A DNA stretch of 45,608 bases from Erythrobacteraceae bacterium (GTDB taxonomy: Bacteria > Pseudomonadota > Alphaproteobacteria > Sphingomonadales > Sphingomonadaceae), in contig JAHEAW010000002.1 in NCBI GenBank assembly GCA_024642545.1, positions 1-45,608 on the forward strand. The letters are read 5' to 3'. The first letter of the stretch is position 1. Each line of letters begins with the position of its first letter. Of this stretch, positions 18,678 through 28,036 are shown piece by piece. The position numbers were made by a program, and so were the translations under genes. The notes beneath the pieces are model-generated. The model saw only the letters and a list, made by a program, of their open reading frames with translations. It had not been told where the DNA came from and did no database searches.

Positions 18678-18791
18678 ATGCCAATGGCAACCGGATAACT
18701 TGCCCCAAGGCGTGTTATGCGGTGGGCGCGCAATTAGGGGCAGGTGACGGCGCCGTCAAGGCGCGTTTTGGACGAATTGTAACTTATCGGG

Positions 18792-20579
18792 TCAATCCGC
18801 CCAGGCAGCATCTTCCAAATGCAGTTCCGCTTGCGGGCGTGAGGCCCAGTCATCAATCTTCGCACGCCCAGCCAGCCAAAGTAGACGTCCGCGTGCGCCA
18901 TGCAACAGCGCTTGTCCCATCTCGCTTTCGGCGGCTCGAAATGCGATTGCCTTGAAGCTTGCCCCATCCTGTCCGCTGGCGATGAGGCGAACATGGTCTG
19001 TGCCCACGATATCGACTTTGACCAACCGGACAGGCCCAACCGCTACGCGCGGACCGGGCCAGCCAACGCCGAACGGGCCAGCACTGTCCATCGATTCGAT
19101 CAGGCCGGGTGTCAGCCCGCCCGGTGCAAGCGCGAGATCGAGCTGGATCGATTGCTCGGACGAGGCACGTTCAACCGCTTTGCTCAAGTGCGTATCGAGC
19201 CAGTCTGCAAGGGCAGCGACTTTACCTTCTTCCACCGTCAGCCCTGCGGCCATTGCGTGGCCGCCGCCAGCGACAAGCAGGCCATTGGTCTGCGCTGCAA
19301 TAATTGCCGCGCCCAGATCAACGCCGGAAATTGACCGGCCAGACCCTTTGCCCAAACCGTTTTCCGCATCGAGCGCGATGACCAGCGTCGGCTTTCCGGT
19401 CTTTTCCTTGATGCGCCCGGCAACAATCCCGATCACGCCGGGATGCCAGCCCTTGCCAGACACCACCACCACAGCGCGGTTATGTTGCCCGGCGAGCTGG
19501 GCTTCGGCGGCTTCCTGAACCTCAGCTTCGATCGCGCGCCGTTCTTCATTGAGAGCGGATAATTGCGCGGCGATCCGGGTCGCTTCATCGCCGTCCTGTG
19601 TGGTCAGAAGCCGCACACCGAGCGTGGATTCCCCAACCCGGCCACCGGCATTGATGCGGGGGCCGAGCGCAAAGCCAAGGTCGCTGCACACTGGCGCCCG
19701 CTTCAAACGGCTTGCATCGATCAACGCGGCCATGCCGATATTGTCGCGCTTGGCCATGACCTTGAGCCCCTGTGCCACAAAAGCCCGGTTGAGACCGTAC
19801 AGTGCAGCCACGTCAGCCACGGTGCCCAGGGCCACCAGATCGAGCAGTGAAAGCAAGTCCGGTTCTGGCCGATCATCAAAATAACCGCGGGAACGCAAGG
19901 TGCGGACAATTGCAATCGCCAGCAGGAAGGCGACCCCAACTGCCGCCAGATGCCCGTGCGCCGCGCCAACATCGCTTTCATCGAGACGATTGGGATTCAC
20001 CAATGCCGCCGCTTTGGGCAAATCGGGCGAACATTTGTGGTGATCGACCACAATCACGTCGATCCCAGCCGCGTGCGCCTGCGCCAGTGCATCATGCGCC
20101 ATAGCGCCGCAGTCAACCGTCACGATCAAGCTGGAACCTTCTTCACCCAAACGGACCAGCGCCTCTCCGCTGGGACCATAGCCTTCCAGCAATCGGTCGG
20201 GAATGTAGTAGCGGGCATCATGCCCGGCCATGCGCAGAAAACGGATCAGCAATGCGGCGCTGGTCGCACCGTCAACATCATAATCGCCGTAAATCGTCAC
20301 AGCTTCATTGCCCAAAACGGCTTGCGCAATCCGTTCAGCGGCAGCGTCCATATCCTGAAACAGAGACGGATCAGGCAGGAATGCGCGCAGTGTCGGGGTG
20401 CGCTGCTGCTCGACATCAGTCTGACTGACCCCCCGCGACAGCAGCAACTGGGTTACAATATCTTGTTCCAGTCCGGCGCTTCCCTGCTGAACATCCATAT
20501 TGCCGCCGCGCCAATGCCACGCCTTGCCTGACAGGGACTGGGTGACACCAAAAACCGGGATTTTCGCGCGTGAAGCCAT
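18792..20579 (-). CDS. recJ: Single-stranded-DNA-specific exonuclease RecJ
   Basis: 5'-3' single-strand DNA exonuclease acting in recombination and mismatch/base-excision repair. The length of 595 residues is usual. The DHH phosphoesterase core is visible: AVTIYGDYDVDGATSAALL, SLIVTVDCGAMAHDAL and the name-giving VDHHKCSPDLP near residue 178. The DHHA1 part has GKGWHPGVIGIVAGRIKEKTGKP and the glycine-rich GKGSGRSISGVDL and VAGGGHAMAAGLTV. A C-terminal OB-like domain follows. The acidic and His residues that bind the catalytic metals appear intact. It stands alone, divergent from the flavodoxin-like gene and upstream of the tRNA-Glu gene on the same strand. Confidence 0.95.
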   Translation of the reverse strand: MASRAKIPVFGVTQSLSGKAWHWRGGNMDVQQGSAGLEQDIVTQLLLSRGVSQTDVEQQRTPTLRAFLPDPSLFQDMDAAAERIAQAVLGNEAVTIYGDYDVDGATSAALLIRFLRMAGHDARYYIPDRLLEGYGPSGEALVRLGEEGSSLIVTVDCGAMAHDALAQAHAAGIDVIVVDHHKCSPDLPKAAALVNPNRLDESDVGAAHGHLAAVGVAFLLAIAIVRTLRSRGYFDDRPEPDLLSLLDLVALGTVADVAALYGLNRAFVAQGLKVMAKRDNIGMAALIDASRLKRAPVCSDLGFALGPRINAGGRVGESTLGVRLLTTQDGDEATRIAAQLSALNEERRAIEAEVQEAAEAQLAGQHNRAVVVVSGKGWHPGVIGIVAGRIKEKTGKPTLVIALDAENGLGKGSGRSISGVDLGAAIIAAQTNGLLVAGGGHAMAAGLTVEEGKVAALADWLDTHLSKAVERASSEQSIQLDLALAPGGLTPGLIESMDSAGPFGVGWPGPRVAVGPVRLVKVDIVGTDHVRLIASGQDGASFKAIAFRAAESEMGQALLHGARGRLLWLAGRAKIDDWASRPQAELHLEDAAWAD

Positions 20580-20661
20580 ATCGCGACCCTATCCCAAGCT
20601 GGCGCCTGCGCAAAGGTCCGCCCGATTGACAATCTACAGCCGGGGAAGGCAACCTTGATGC

Positions 20662-21147
20662 GTGTACGATAACACTCTCCTGATTGTTTGGCACAGCCGG
20701 ACAGGTGCCAGTCGGGCCATGGCCAAAGCTGCTGCACAAGGCGCGGGCGGCGCAGCGCTGCTGATGGCAGCAGCGCAGACTGGGCCTGTCCAAATTCTTG
20801 GCAGCGCAGGCTATCTGTTCATCTGCCCGGAAAACCTCGCTGCCATGAGCGGGGTGATGAAGGACATGTTCGACCGGTGTTTTTACCCGGTTCTAGGGCA
20901 GATCGAAGGCCGTCCCTTCGCCACGATTATCGCAGCGGGATCGGATGGGGAGGGCGCGCAGCGGCAGATCGATCGGATTGCGCTAGGCTGGCGTCTCAAA
21001 CGGGTCGCTGAACCGATGATCGTGAATTTTGCAGCGCAAACGCCCGAAGCCATCCTTGCCGAAAAGCAGGTTTCGACAGAAGTATTGGATGATTGCCACA
21101 ATCTTGGGGCTGCCTTGGCTGAAGGGTTGCGGCTCGGGGTGTTCTAA
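20662..21147 (+). CDS. Flavodoxin-like fold protein (NAD(P)H-dependent reductase-like)
   Basis: Small cytoplasmic protein of 161 residues with a flavodoxin-like fold. The N-terminal strand and phosphate loop LLIVWHSRTGASRAMAKA match the FMN-binding loop of flavodoxins and WrbA-type proteins. The middle segment AGYLFICPENLAAMSGVMKDMFDRC resembles the family region that follows the second FMN contact. The most upstream possible start is GTG at 20662, since an in-frame stop lies just before it, and GGGGAAGG precedes it at 20642. The redox partner and substrate are unknown. It is divergent from recJ. Family membership is fairly safe; specific function is not. Confidence 0.8.
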   Translation: MYDNTLLIVWHSRTGASRAMAKAAAQGAGGAALLMAAAQTGPVQILGSAGYLFICPENLAAMSGVMKDMFDRCFYPVLGQIEGRPFATIIAAGSDGEGAQRQIDRIALGWRLKRVAEPMIVNFAAQTPEAILAEKQVSTEVLDDCHNLGAALAEGLRLGVF

Positions 21148-21283
21148 AATGGTGCATCCATATCGGATTAAACAGTTTTTCGGGGACTCGACGTAAGGAT
21201 GAAATGCGGCCAAGTAATTAACGGGTCTGATACTTAGGGGGCTAAAGACAATCGATCGCGGTGCAGATCCTCAGGGGCCCAGC

Positions 21284-22030
21284 ATGGCACCGGGTATTCT
21301 CCTGCTTTTTGAAGGCGGGGACCGTCCCTCTGCGCAATCCGTGCGAGATGTTGTGGATAACATGCCGGGCATATCAATAAGTCTTGACCCGGGAAGATTA
21401 CCGGGCGGGGGCTATGGCGCCGATCCCGGATGGCTCGAATTACTCTGCCAAGGGCTTACTTTCGATTTGCACGGCCTTTTGCCGGGACCCGCGATCGAAA
21501 TGCCGATCATACGCCATCAGATTGGCTTTTCTGAGATCCGGCCGGATGTACGATTCGACGTGCTTCGCTTGTCGCCAGGGCCGCATTTGAGCGGCGGGGA
21601 GCGAAGCCTGCCAATTGTTCGGGCGCTTACAGGGTTGGCAGCAGAGCTTGCGAGTAAGTTGGCTGGGGCGGAGGCCATATTCTGGCCCCCAATCGGAAAC
21701 CTGATTGGCCGAGACCTGTTCCGCTCGACAGTTGGCACCTGGGTTGATGGCGGGGCGTTTCCCGCATTGGTTTTTACCTCGATGAAGGCCATGCCAGGTG
21801 GCGGGATTGCCAGCGATGGGTTGGCATATTTCACCGGGCAGGAAATTCACATCGAAGCGGATAATTCTGCGGACAATACTGCTGCTAAACTTCTGGCGTT
21901 GCGCCTGGTCAATCAGCTGGTGCAGCATGGGCCCTTGACGCAGGCAGAAGCGGTCACTGCGCCCGATGGCAGTCAGCTTCGGCTTGAACCGTCAGAGAAT
22001 GGCCAGATAATTCGGGTGTGGCACGGCTGA
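21284..22030 (+). CDS. Uncharacterised protein
   Basis: Protein of 248 residues that I cannot assign with confidence. It has no clear signal peptide and no strong transmembrane helix. Notable patterns are an N-terminal GILLLFEGGDRPSAQSVRDVV, a central AEAIFWPPIGNLIGRDLFRSTV, and the C-terminal SDGLAYFTGQEIHIEADN. The last resembles what I recall of DUF4261-type proteins, which often carry a Gly-Leu-x-x-hydrophobic-Gly-x-Glu-hydrophobic motif near the end; this is a weak suggestion. AGGGG lies just before the ATG. It follows the flavodoxin-like gene after 136 bases without an obvious terminator, and its 3' end meets the nitronate monooxygenase gene 22 bases away. Codon use looks like that of its neighbours. 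Confidence 0.7.
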   Translation: MAPGILLLFEGGDRPSAQSVRDVVDNMPGISISLDPGRLPGGGYGADPGWLELLCQGLTFDLHGLLPGPAIEMPIIRHQIGFSEIRPDVRFDVLRLSPGPHLSGGERSLPIVRALTGLAAELASKLAGAEAIFWPPIGNLIGRDLFRSTVGTWVDGGAFPALVFTSMKAMPGGGIASDGLAYFTGQEIHIEADNSADNTAAKLLALRLVNQLVQHGPLTQAEAVTAPDGSQLRLEPSENGQIIRVWHG

Positions 22031-22052
22031 CCGGTCTCAGCCGCACACCTGA

Positions 22053-23021
22053 TCAAACCATCTTGGCGGCCAGATCTTTCTTGGCCTGCAGATATTCCCG
22101 TTCAAGCCGGTCAACCCGGTCTGCCACGCTATCAATATTATCGACCATGCCAACGCCCTGACCAGAGCCCCAGATATCCTTCCACGCCTTGGCTTTGCTG
22201 TTCCCGCCCGATCCGAAATTCATTGTACTGAGATCGCCTTCAGGCAAATTATCCGGGTCGAGCCCGGCCTTTTCGATCGAACCGCGCAAGTAATTGCCGT
22301 GAACGCCAGTGAACAGGTTGGAATATACGATGTCGGCAGCGCGGCTATTGACGATTTCCTGCTTATACGCCTCGTCCGCATTGGCTTCCTTGGTCGCAAT
22401 CCAGGGGGAGCCGATATAGGCGAAATCTGCGCCCATGGCCTGCGCTGCAAGTACGGACCGACCATGCGAAATCGACCCAGAGAGCGCGACCAACCCATTA
22501 AACCAACTGCGGATTTCCTGCATCAAGGCAAATGGCGACTGAACGCCTGCATGCCCGCCGGCGCCGGCTGCCACGGGAATAAGCCCGTCTGCGCCCTTCT
22601 CAATGGCCTTGTGAGCGAAGGTATCGTTGATCACATCGTGCAGTACGATACCGCCCCAGCTATGCGCGGCATTGAATACTTCCTCACGCGCACCGAGCGA
22701 AGTGATCATCATTGGCACTTGCCATTTGCCGCACACTTCAATGTCTTCTTCAAGCCTGTTGTTGCTGCGGTGAACGATCTGGTTGACAGCATAGGGGGCC
22801 GCAGGCCGATCCGGATTGTCCCGATTATGCGCGGCCAGTTCCTCGGTTATCCGGTGCAGCCACTCATCGAGCACGCCTGATGGCCGGGCATTAAGTGCGG
22901 GGAAACTGCCGATAATCCCGGCCTTGCACTGCGCGATCACCAGCTCGGGACCCGATACAATGAACAGGGGCGAGCCGATGATGGGCAAGCGTAGACGATC
23001 AAAAGGGGCGGGTAGCGACAT
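22053..23021 (-). CDS. Nitronate monooxygenase / NAD(P)H-dependent flavin oxidoreductase family
   Basis: FMN-dependent TIM-barrel enzyme of 322 residues. Family features are the N-terminal LRLPIIGSPLFIVSGPELVIAQCKAG, the glycine-rich FMN phosphate-binding segment GADGLIPVAAGAGGHAG and GADFAYIGSPWIATKEA. Enzymes of this family oxidise alkyl nitronates (such as propionate 3-nitronate) or reduce quinones, and the natural substrate here is not evident. GGAG lies before the ATG. It is 67 bases downstream of the amidohydrolase gene on the same strand and may be cotranscribed, which would suggest a small catabolic or detoxification unit. Confidence 0.88.
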   Translation of the reverse strand: MSLPAPFDRLRLPIIGSPLFIVSGPELVIAQCKAGIIGSFPALNARPSGVLDEWLHRITEELAAHNRDNPDRPAAPYAVNQIVHRSNNRLEEDIEVCGKWQVPMMITSLGAREEVFNAAHSWGGIVLHDVINDTFAHKAIEKGADGLIPVAAGAGGHAGVQSPFALMQEIRSWFNGLVALSGSISHGRSVLAAQAMGADFAYIGSPWIATKEANADEAYKQEIVNSRAADIVYSNLFTGVHGNYLRGSIEKAGLDPDNLPEGDLSTMNFGSGGNSKAKAWKDIWGSGQGVGMVDNIDSVADRVDRLEREYLQAKKDLAAKMV

Positions 23022-23088
23022 GCAATGCTCCGTAGCGAATAAAAACTTATAGGCGGCTTATGCGGCGATCACCGGCTTGTCGAGACGG

Positions 23089-24132
23089 TCAGGTCAGTAA
23101 CTGTTCAATGTCATAGGTGCGCGCCGCTGTGCCTGCATAGAGCGCATGCTTTTCTGCCGCTGATGCGGAACGGGTGATCCGTTTGAAGGCGTTCCATAGC
23201 ACCGGATAGCTCGCGCCCCACCGGTCAACCGGGTAATTGCTTTCAAACATCGCCCGGTCAGGGCCAAAGGCTTCGATGCAGGTTTCGATATAGGGACGCC
23301 ACATCGCTGCCAGGGTTTCTGAGCCAATTCCCTTGGCGGGACCTTCTTCCGGCATGCCGCAGAATGCCATCGCCAGTCCGCCCAGTTTGACCGTAACATT
23401 GGGGCATTCCCCAAGCCGATGAATGGCCTTGCGCCACCGATCAAAATTTTGCGGCAAGGTGCCTTTGTAGCTGGCAATGTTGAGCGGCGTTCCGCAGTGG
23501 TCGAGGATGATATTCTGGTTGGGAAACTTGCGGGCAAGCGCGATCAAATCGACCAGTTGCGGTTCGACAACCCAGGCATCAAAGGTCAGCCCCATCGGGC
23601 CAAGCCGAGCAAACCCGGCCTGAAAGGCATCGCTGGTCAGCAATCCTTCGGGTGCATGAAATGGCGCGCCAAGTACGTCAGGATTTGCATCCCACGCCGC
23701 AGAATGACGGATACCCTTGAAGCGGCCGCTGCCGGCGGCCACCAGCGCTTCCAGCACTGGTGCAGCGCCGTCACCCAATGTCATGTCGGCATGGCCGATT
23801 ATGGCGGCGCAGGCGCGCAAATCACCATACAGGCCGCTGGCACTTTGCGCAGCGACACCGTTGACGAATTCCACTTCACCTATCGGCTTCATTTCCGGTG
23901 CTGCATCAGCGCGGTAGAACGCGCCGCATTCCATAAACACCGTACCAATTATGTTGTGACCGCTGGTTACATCAGCATGCAAGGCGTCGAAGTTGTAATA
24001 AGCAGCGCCCGCGATCGCTTCGATGAAAGGATGGCGGGGCTCAGGAAAAGCAGGGATGAGCGCCCGCAGGTCCCACAAATGGTGATGCGGATCGAGAATC
24101 GGCAAGTCGGGTTCGAGGATTTCTTCAGTCAC
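23089..24132 (-). CDS. Amidohydrolase-family metal-dependent hydrolase (COG3618 type)
   Basis: TIM-barrel hydrolase of the amidohydrolase_2 group, 347 residues. The metal-binding N-terminal motif LPILDPHHHLWDL carries the His-x-His pair. Later conserved parts are KGIRHSAAWD, NIILDHCGTPL (His on a barrel strand) and the C-terminal DRAMFESNYPVDRWG with the catalytic Asp region. Relatives hydrolyse lactones, such as 2-pyrone-4,6-dicarboxylate or sugar lactones, and the substrate is unknown here. The start is GTG at 24132 with GGGAG eight bases upstream. It is divergent from the S9 peptidase across 129 bases containing a perfect dyad, and upstream of the nitronate monooxygenase-like gene. Confidence 0.85.
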   Translation of the reverse strand: MTEEILEPDLPILDPHHHLWDLRALIPAFPEPRHPFIEAIAGAAYYNFDALHADVTSGHNIIGTVFMECGAFYRADAAPEMKPIGEVEFVNGVAAQSASGLYGDLRACAAIIGHADMTLGDGAAPVLEALVAAGSGRFKGIRHSAAWDANPDVLGAPFHAPEGLLTSDAFQAGFARLGPMGLTFDAWVVEPQLVDLIALARKFPNQNIILDHCGTPLNIASYKGTLPQNFDRWRKAIHRLGECPNVTVKLGGLAMAFCGMPEEGPAKGIGSETLAAMWRPYIETCIEAFGPDRAMFESNYPVDRWGASYPVLWNAFKRITRSASAAEKHALYAGTAARTYDIEQLLT

Positions 24133-24182
24133 CTATGGCTCTCCCTTTTTCCTGAACCTACACCACAAAGCGCGCAGGTATA

Positions 24183-24197
24183 GGGCAAAATTTGCCC
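24183..24197. promoter_or_regulatory. Perfect dyad GGGCAAA-A-TTTGCCC in a divergent promoter region (candidate operator)
   Basis: Seven-base arms around a single base form a perfect inverted repeat between the amidohydrolase and S9 peptidase genes, 50 bases from one start and 64 from the other. Such a dyad could bind a dimeric regulator acting on both genes. No regulator gene is adjacent, so the role is a guess. Confidence 0.4.
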
Positions 24198-24261
24198 CTG
24201 TCTTTGCGATTGCGCTTTGCGGGAATGTCGATAAGTCTCGCAGAAATTTCAGGGGGCGCAG

Positions 24262-26262
24262 ATGCGATTTTCAGTTGGATTAGGCGCAGTTCTTCTGCTG
24301 GGCAGCGCTGCTTCTGTGCAGGCGCGGCCAATGCAGGTCGCTGATTTGCTGGCGTTGGAGGAGGTCGGATCGCCGCAAATCTCGCCATCGGGCGATGCCG
24401 TGGTTTACACTGTTACCAAAACGGAAGTGGATCTGGATCAGAAAATTACCCATATCTGGCTGGCCGATTGGGATGGCAGTGGCGAGCGGCAGCTGACTGG
24501 TCGCAGCGGAGAAAGCGAATCTTCGCCCAAATTCAGCCCCTCCGGTTCGCAGATCGGCTTTATCTCGGAGCGCGCCGACAAGAACGAGGAAGCGCGCCTG
24601 TGGCTTATGCCCCGCACGGGCGGAGAAGCCGCACCTGTGCCCGGCATTACCGGATCAGTGGATGACTTTGCATGGTCACCGGATGGGAAATATCTTGTGC
24701 TTGTTGTGACCGATCCTGCGGAAGAGCCAAGCGACGAAAAACTGAAAGATCGCCCGCAACCGATTGTGATCGATCGTTATTATTTCAAGGAAGACGTAAC
24801 TGGCTTCATGGGTAAGCAGCGCCAGCGGCTGTGGCTGTATGATATTGCCGCTGACAAAGCCATGCGCCTGACAGGTGGCAATTTTGATGAAGCCTTACCG
24901 GCCTGGTCGCCCGACAGCACGCAGATTGTTTTTACCTCCAAACGGGCCGCTGATCCGGACCGGACCGAAGACAGCAACCTCTACGTTGCATCGATTAACA
25001 AGCACGGTGCAACGCCGCATCAGTTGACCAACTATATCGGGGCCGACAACGCTTCAGGCAGTGGTTCCTATCCGGCTTGGAGCCCCGACGGGAAATGGAT
25101 TGCCTATCTGCGTGGGGGCAGCCCAAAGCTGATCTGGTATGCGGTCACTGACCTGGCGGTTATTCCGGCATCAGGGGGTACCCCTAAGGTCCTGACGGCG
25201 GGCCTTGATCGCAATGTCCGTGATCCCTCGTGGACCCCCGACGGCAAGTCCATTCGCTTCCTGACCGAGGATGATGGAATCGAGCGGCTCGATTCGATCG
25301 ATATCGAGGGCGGGGCGATCACAAAGCTGGTTTCGGGCGAGCGAGTACTGTCCAGCGCGACCAGCGCCAAGGATGGTAGGATCGCGCTCCTTTCGACCAC
25401 CAGCCTGACACCGAACGAGGTGTTTGCGTTGGACGGCACGAAACTGCGCCAGCTATCGCATCATAATACGGCCTTGATGGCGCAGCTTGATCTGGGACGG
25501 GTGACGCGGACCAGCTTTACCAGCAAGGACGGCACCCAAGTTCACGGGTTTCAGACCCTGCCACCCGGCGCTGCGCCCGGCACTAAGTACAAGACCTTGC
25601 TCTATCTGCATGGCGGCCCGACGTCACAGTTCGATGCCGGGTTTGAACCACGCAACCAGATTTTTGCAGCAGCTGGATATGCTGTGATCACGCCCAATCC
25701 GCGTGGCAGCAGCGGGCGTGGAGTTGCCTTTGCCAGTGCGATCAATGCCGCATGGGGATCGGTCGATGTCGAAGACGTGCTGGCGGGCGTGGATGATGCC
25801 GTGGCACGCGGTGTGGCTGATCCTGACCGTCTGGTCGTGGGCGGATGGAGCTATGGCGGCATGCTCACCAATTATACCATCGCTTCGGACAAACGTTTCA
25901 AGGCGGCGGTCAGCGGCGCATCCATATCGAATATCACGGCCGGATACGGCACTGACCAATATATCATTGGCTATGAGCAGGAACTGGGCACGCCGTGGGA
26001 CAACCTCGATACTTATCTCAAGGTCAGTTATCCCTTCTTCCATAATGACCGGATCGTTACGCCTACGTTGTTTTTGGTCGGACAGGATGATTTCAACGTG
26101 CCGGCACTCAACAGCGAACAAATGTATCAGGCGCTCAAGAGCCGCAGGATCGATACGCGGCTGGTGATATACCCCGGCCAATTTCATGGCTTTACCCGCC
26201 CCAGCTTTCTGACTGACCGGATGGACCGCTGGCTTGGCTGGTATGCGGCCCATCTGAAATAG
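24262..26262 (+). CDS. S9-family (prolyl oligopeptidase-type) serine peptidase, exported
   Basis: Peptidase of 666 residues with an N-terminal signal peptide (FSVGLGAVLLLGSAASVQA, cleavage after ARP or QA likely), so probably periplasmic. Residues of about 40-400 form a beta-propeller of TolB/PD40-like repeats (SPSGDAVVYT, SPKFSPSGSQIGFIS, AWSPDGKYLVL, PAWSPDSTQIVFTS). The C-terminal alpha/beta hydrolase domain carries the nucleophile elbow GGWSYGG, the acid in FLVGQDDFNVP and the His in PGQFHGFTRP, giving a complete triad. The propeller usually restricts entry to short peptides, with acylaminoacyl- or dipeptidyl-peptidase activity. AGGGGG precedes the ATG. Its 3' end meets leuA 21 bases away. 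Confidence 0.94.
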   Translation: MRFSVGLGAVLLLGSAASVQARPMQVADLLALEEVGSPQISPSGDAVVYTVTKTEVDLDQKITHIWLADWDGSGERQLTGRSGESESSPKFSPSGSQIGFISERADKNEEARLWLMPRTGGEAAPVPGITGSVDDFAWSPDGKYLVLVVTDPAEEPSDEKLKDRPQPIVIDRYYFKEDVTGFMGKQRQRLWLYDIAADKAMRLTGGNFDEALPAWSPDSTQIVFTSKRAADPDRTEDSNLYVASINKHGATPHQLTNYIGADNASGSGSYPAWSPDGKWIAYLRGGSPKLIWYAVTDLAVIPASGGTPKVLTAGLDRNVRDPSWTPDGKSIRFLTEDDGIERLDSIDIEGGAITKLVSGERVLSSATSAKDGRIALLSTTSLTPNEVFALDGTKLRQLSHHNTALMAQLDLGRVTRTSFTSKDGTQVHGFQTLPPGAAPGTKYKTLLYLHGGPTSQFDAGFEPRNQIFAAAGYAVITPNPRGSSGRGVAFASAINAAWGSVDVEDVLAGVDDAVARGVADPDRLVVGGWSYGGMLTNYTIASDKRFKAAVSGASISNITAGYGTDQYIIGYEQELGTPWDNLDTYLKVSYPFFHNDRIVTPTLFLVGQDDFNVPALNSEQMYQALKSRRIDTRLVIYPGQFHGFTRPSFLTDRMDRWLGWYAAHLK

Positions 26263-26283
26263 AGGCGGGCCCTGGTAATTACC

Positions 26284-27975
26284 CTACTGGTCCATTGCGC
26301 TGTTCGCCGCGCTCAGGATGGAGCGGACACCGGCGGTGGCAATATCTTCATCAATCCCGCAGCCCCAGACAATGCGGCCATCGGATAGGCTGCACTGAAC
26401 ATAGGTTGCTGCACGCGCGTCCGACCCCTTGGAAAGCGCGTGTTCGGAATAATCAGCTACTTCCAGTTCCAGGCCGAATGCCTCACGCAGAGTTGAAATC
26501 ACTGATGAAATCAACCCGTTGCCACGGCCGCTGACGCGCTGTTCCTGCCCGGCAACTTCGATCGTGCCGGCAAAGATGCGCGTGCCATCGATGGAGCGGG
26601 TTTCTTCGTAATCGACCAGTTGAAAATGCTTGGGCCGGGTCTGCACGTGATACGCGCTGCGGAAGGCCTGCCAGATGTCGGCGGCGTTGAGTTCGCGGCC
26701 GAGTTCATCAGCCATGCGCTGCACATGCGGCGCGAAATCGGCCTGCATGGCCTTGGGTAGCTTGAGGCCCTGGTTCTGTTCCAGCACCCATGCAAAGCCG
26801 CCTTTGCCGCTTTGCGAATTGACGCGGATGACAGCTTCGTAATTGCGGCCAAGATCAGCCGGATCAATCGGCAGATAGGGCACGCGCCATGCTTCGTCAT
26901 TCTGTGTTTCGCGGGCGGAAAAGCCCTTCTTGATCGCATCCTGATGGCTGCCGGAAAAGGCTGTGAAGACCAGTTCCCCGCCGTAAGGATGGCGCTGGTG
27001 TACAGGCAGCTCGTTGCAATATTCCACTGTCTCGATGACCCGGTCGATATCTGAAAAATCAAGGCCTGGATCGATACCCTGCGTGTACATATTGAGCGCA
27101 ACGGTCACGAGACAGCAATTGCCGGTCCGCTCGCCATTGCCAAACAGGCAACCTTCGACCCTGTCCGCACCCGCCATCAGGCCCAGTTCTGCCGCTGCCA
27201 CACCGGTGCCGCGGTCATTGTGCGTATGCAGGCTGATCACCGCAGCGTCGCGGTTGGGCAAGTTACGCGCAAAATATTCTATCTGATCAGCGTAAATATT
27301 GGGTGTGGCCGCTTCCACTGTGGCTGGAAGATTGAGGATGATCGGCCGCTCTGGCGTTGGCTGCAGCACTTCCATTACCGCCTCGCAAACCTCGATACTG
27401 AAGTCGAGTTCGGCAGTCGAGAAGGTTTCCGGGCTATATTGGAAATGCCACGCGGTTCGCGGGCGTGCGGCTGCTTCATCACGCATGATCTTTGCCCCGT
27501 CAATCGCGATCTGGCGCACTTCATCCTTGCTCATGCGGAACACGATGTCGCGCCATGCGGGGCTGACCGCATTATACATGTGAACCACTGCGGCATGGAC
27601 ACCGTCGAGGCTGTCGAACGAGGTGGTGATGAGGTCCCGGCGCGACTGGGTCAGAACTTGCACAGTCACATCTTGCGGGATCATACCTGAATCAACCAGA
27701 CCACGGATGAAATCGAATTCGGTCGCACCTGCACTGGGGAAGCCGATCTCGACTTCCTTGATCCCGATTTCAACCAGCAACTCGAAGAAGCGGCGCTTCT
27801 TGGCGGCATCCATCGGATCAACGATTGCCTGATTGCCGTCGCGTAAATCGGTCGACAACCAGCGGGGCGGGGCGGTGATAGTACGCGAAGGCCATTGCCG
27901 ATCAGTGATCGGAACCTGCGGGAAAGCGCGATATTTGCGCGAAGGTTCGCGCAACATGTTTCGGGGCGTAGTCAT
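26284..27975 (-). CDS. leuA: 2-isopropylmalate synthase
   Basis: Condenses acetyl-CoA with 2-ketoisovalerate, the first committed step of leucine synthesis. At 563 residues with an N-terminal extension (REPSRKYRAFPQVPITDRQWPS) it belongs to the long form seen in yeast and Corynebacterium/Mycobacterium rather than the E. coli form. The catalytic barrel shows the metal-binding STDLRDGNQAI, EIGFPSAGATEFDF and ISLHTHNDRGTGVAAAELGLMAGADRVEGCLFGNGERTGN. The C-terminal leucine-sensing domain is present (GRGNGLISSVISTL and AATYVQCSLSDGRIVWGCGID), so feedback inhibition by leucine is expected. A Leu/Ile-rich leader peptide and alternative RNA pairings lie just upstream, pointing to attenuation control. 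No leuB/C/D genes are nearby. Confidence 0.95.
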   Translation of the reverse strand: MTTPRNMLREPSRKYRAFPQVPITDRQWPSRTITAPPRWLSTDLRDGNQAIVDPMDAAKKRRFFELLVEIGIKEVEIGFPSAGATEFDFIRGLVDSGMIPQDVTVQVLTQSRRDLITTSFDSLDGVHAAVVHMYNAVSPAWRDIVFRMSKDEVRQIAIDGAKIMRDEAAARPRTAWHFQYSPETFSTAELDFSIEVCEAVMEVLQPTPERPIILNLPATVEAATPNIYADQIEYFARNLPNRDAAVISLHTHNDRGTGVAAAELGLMAGADRVEGCLFGNGERTGNCCLVTVALNMYTQGIDPGLDFSDIDRVIETVEYCNELPVHQRHPYGGELVFTAFSGSHQDAIKKGFSARETQNDEAWRVPYLPIDPADLGRNYEAVIRVNSQSGKGGFAWVLEQNQGLKLPKAMQADFAPHVQRMADELGRELNAADIWQAFRSAYHVQTRPKHFQLVDYEETRSIDGTRIFAGTIEVAGQEQRVSGRGNGLISSVISTLREAFGLELEVADYSEHALSKGSDARAATYVQCSLSDGRIVWGCGIDEDIATAGVRSILSAANSAMDQ

Positions 27976-28036
27976 GGTAAAAGTCTCGGCTGATAAATTG
28001 GATCGGGCGGCTATTTCAAAAAGCCATGCAGTGGAA

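Noticed and set aside
18752-18775. GCGCC-gtcaa-GGCGC hairpin with TTTT near recJ as a terminator
   Set aside because: The T-run is on the plus strand while the neighbouring genes are transcribed on the minus strand, so it cannot terminate recJ by this mechanism.
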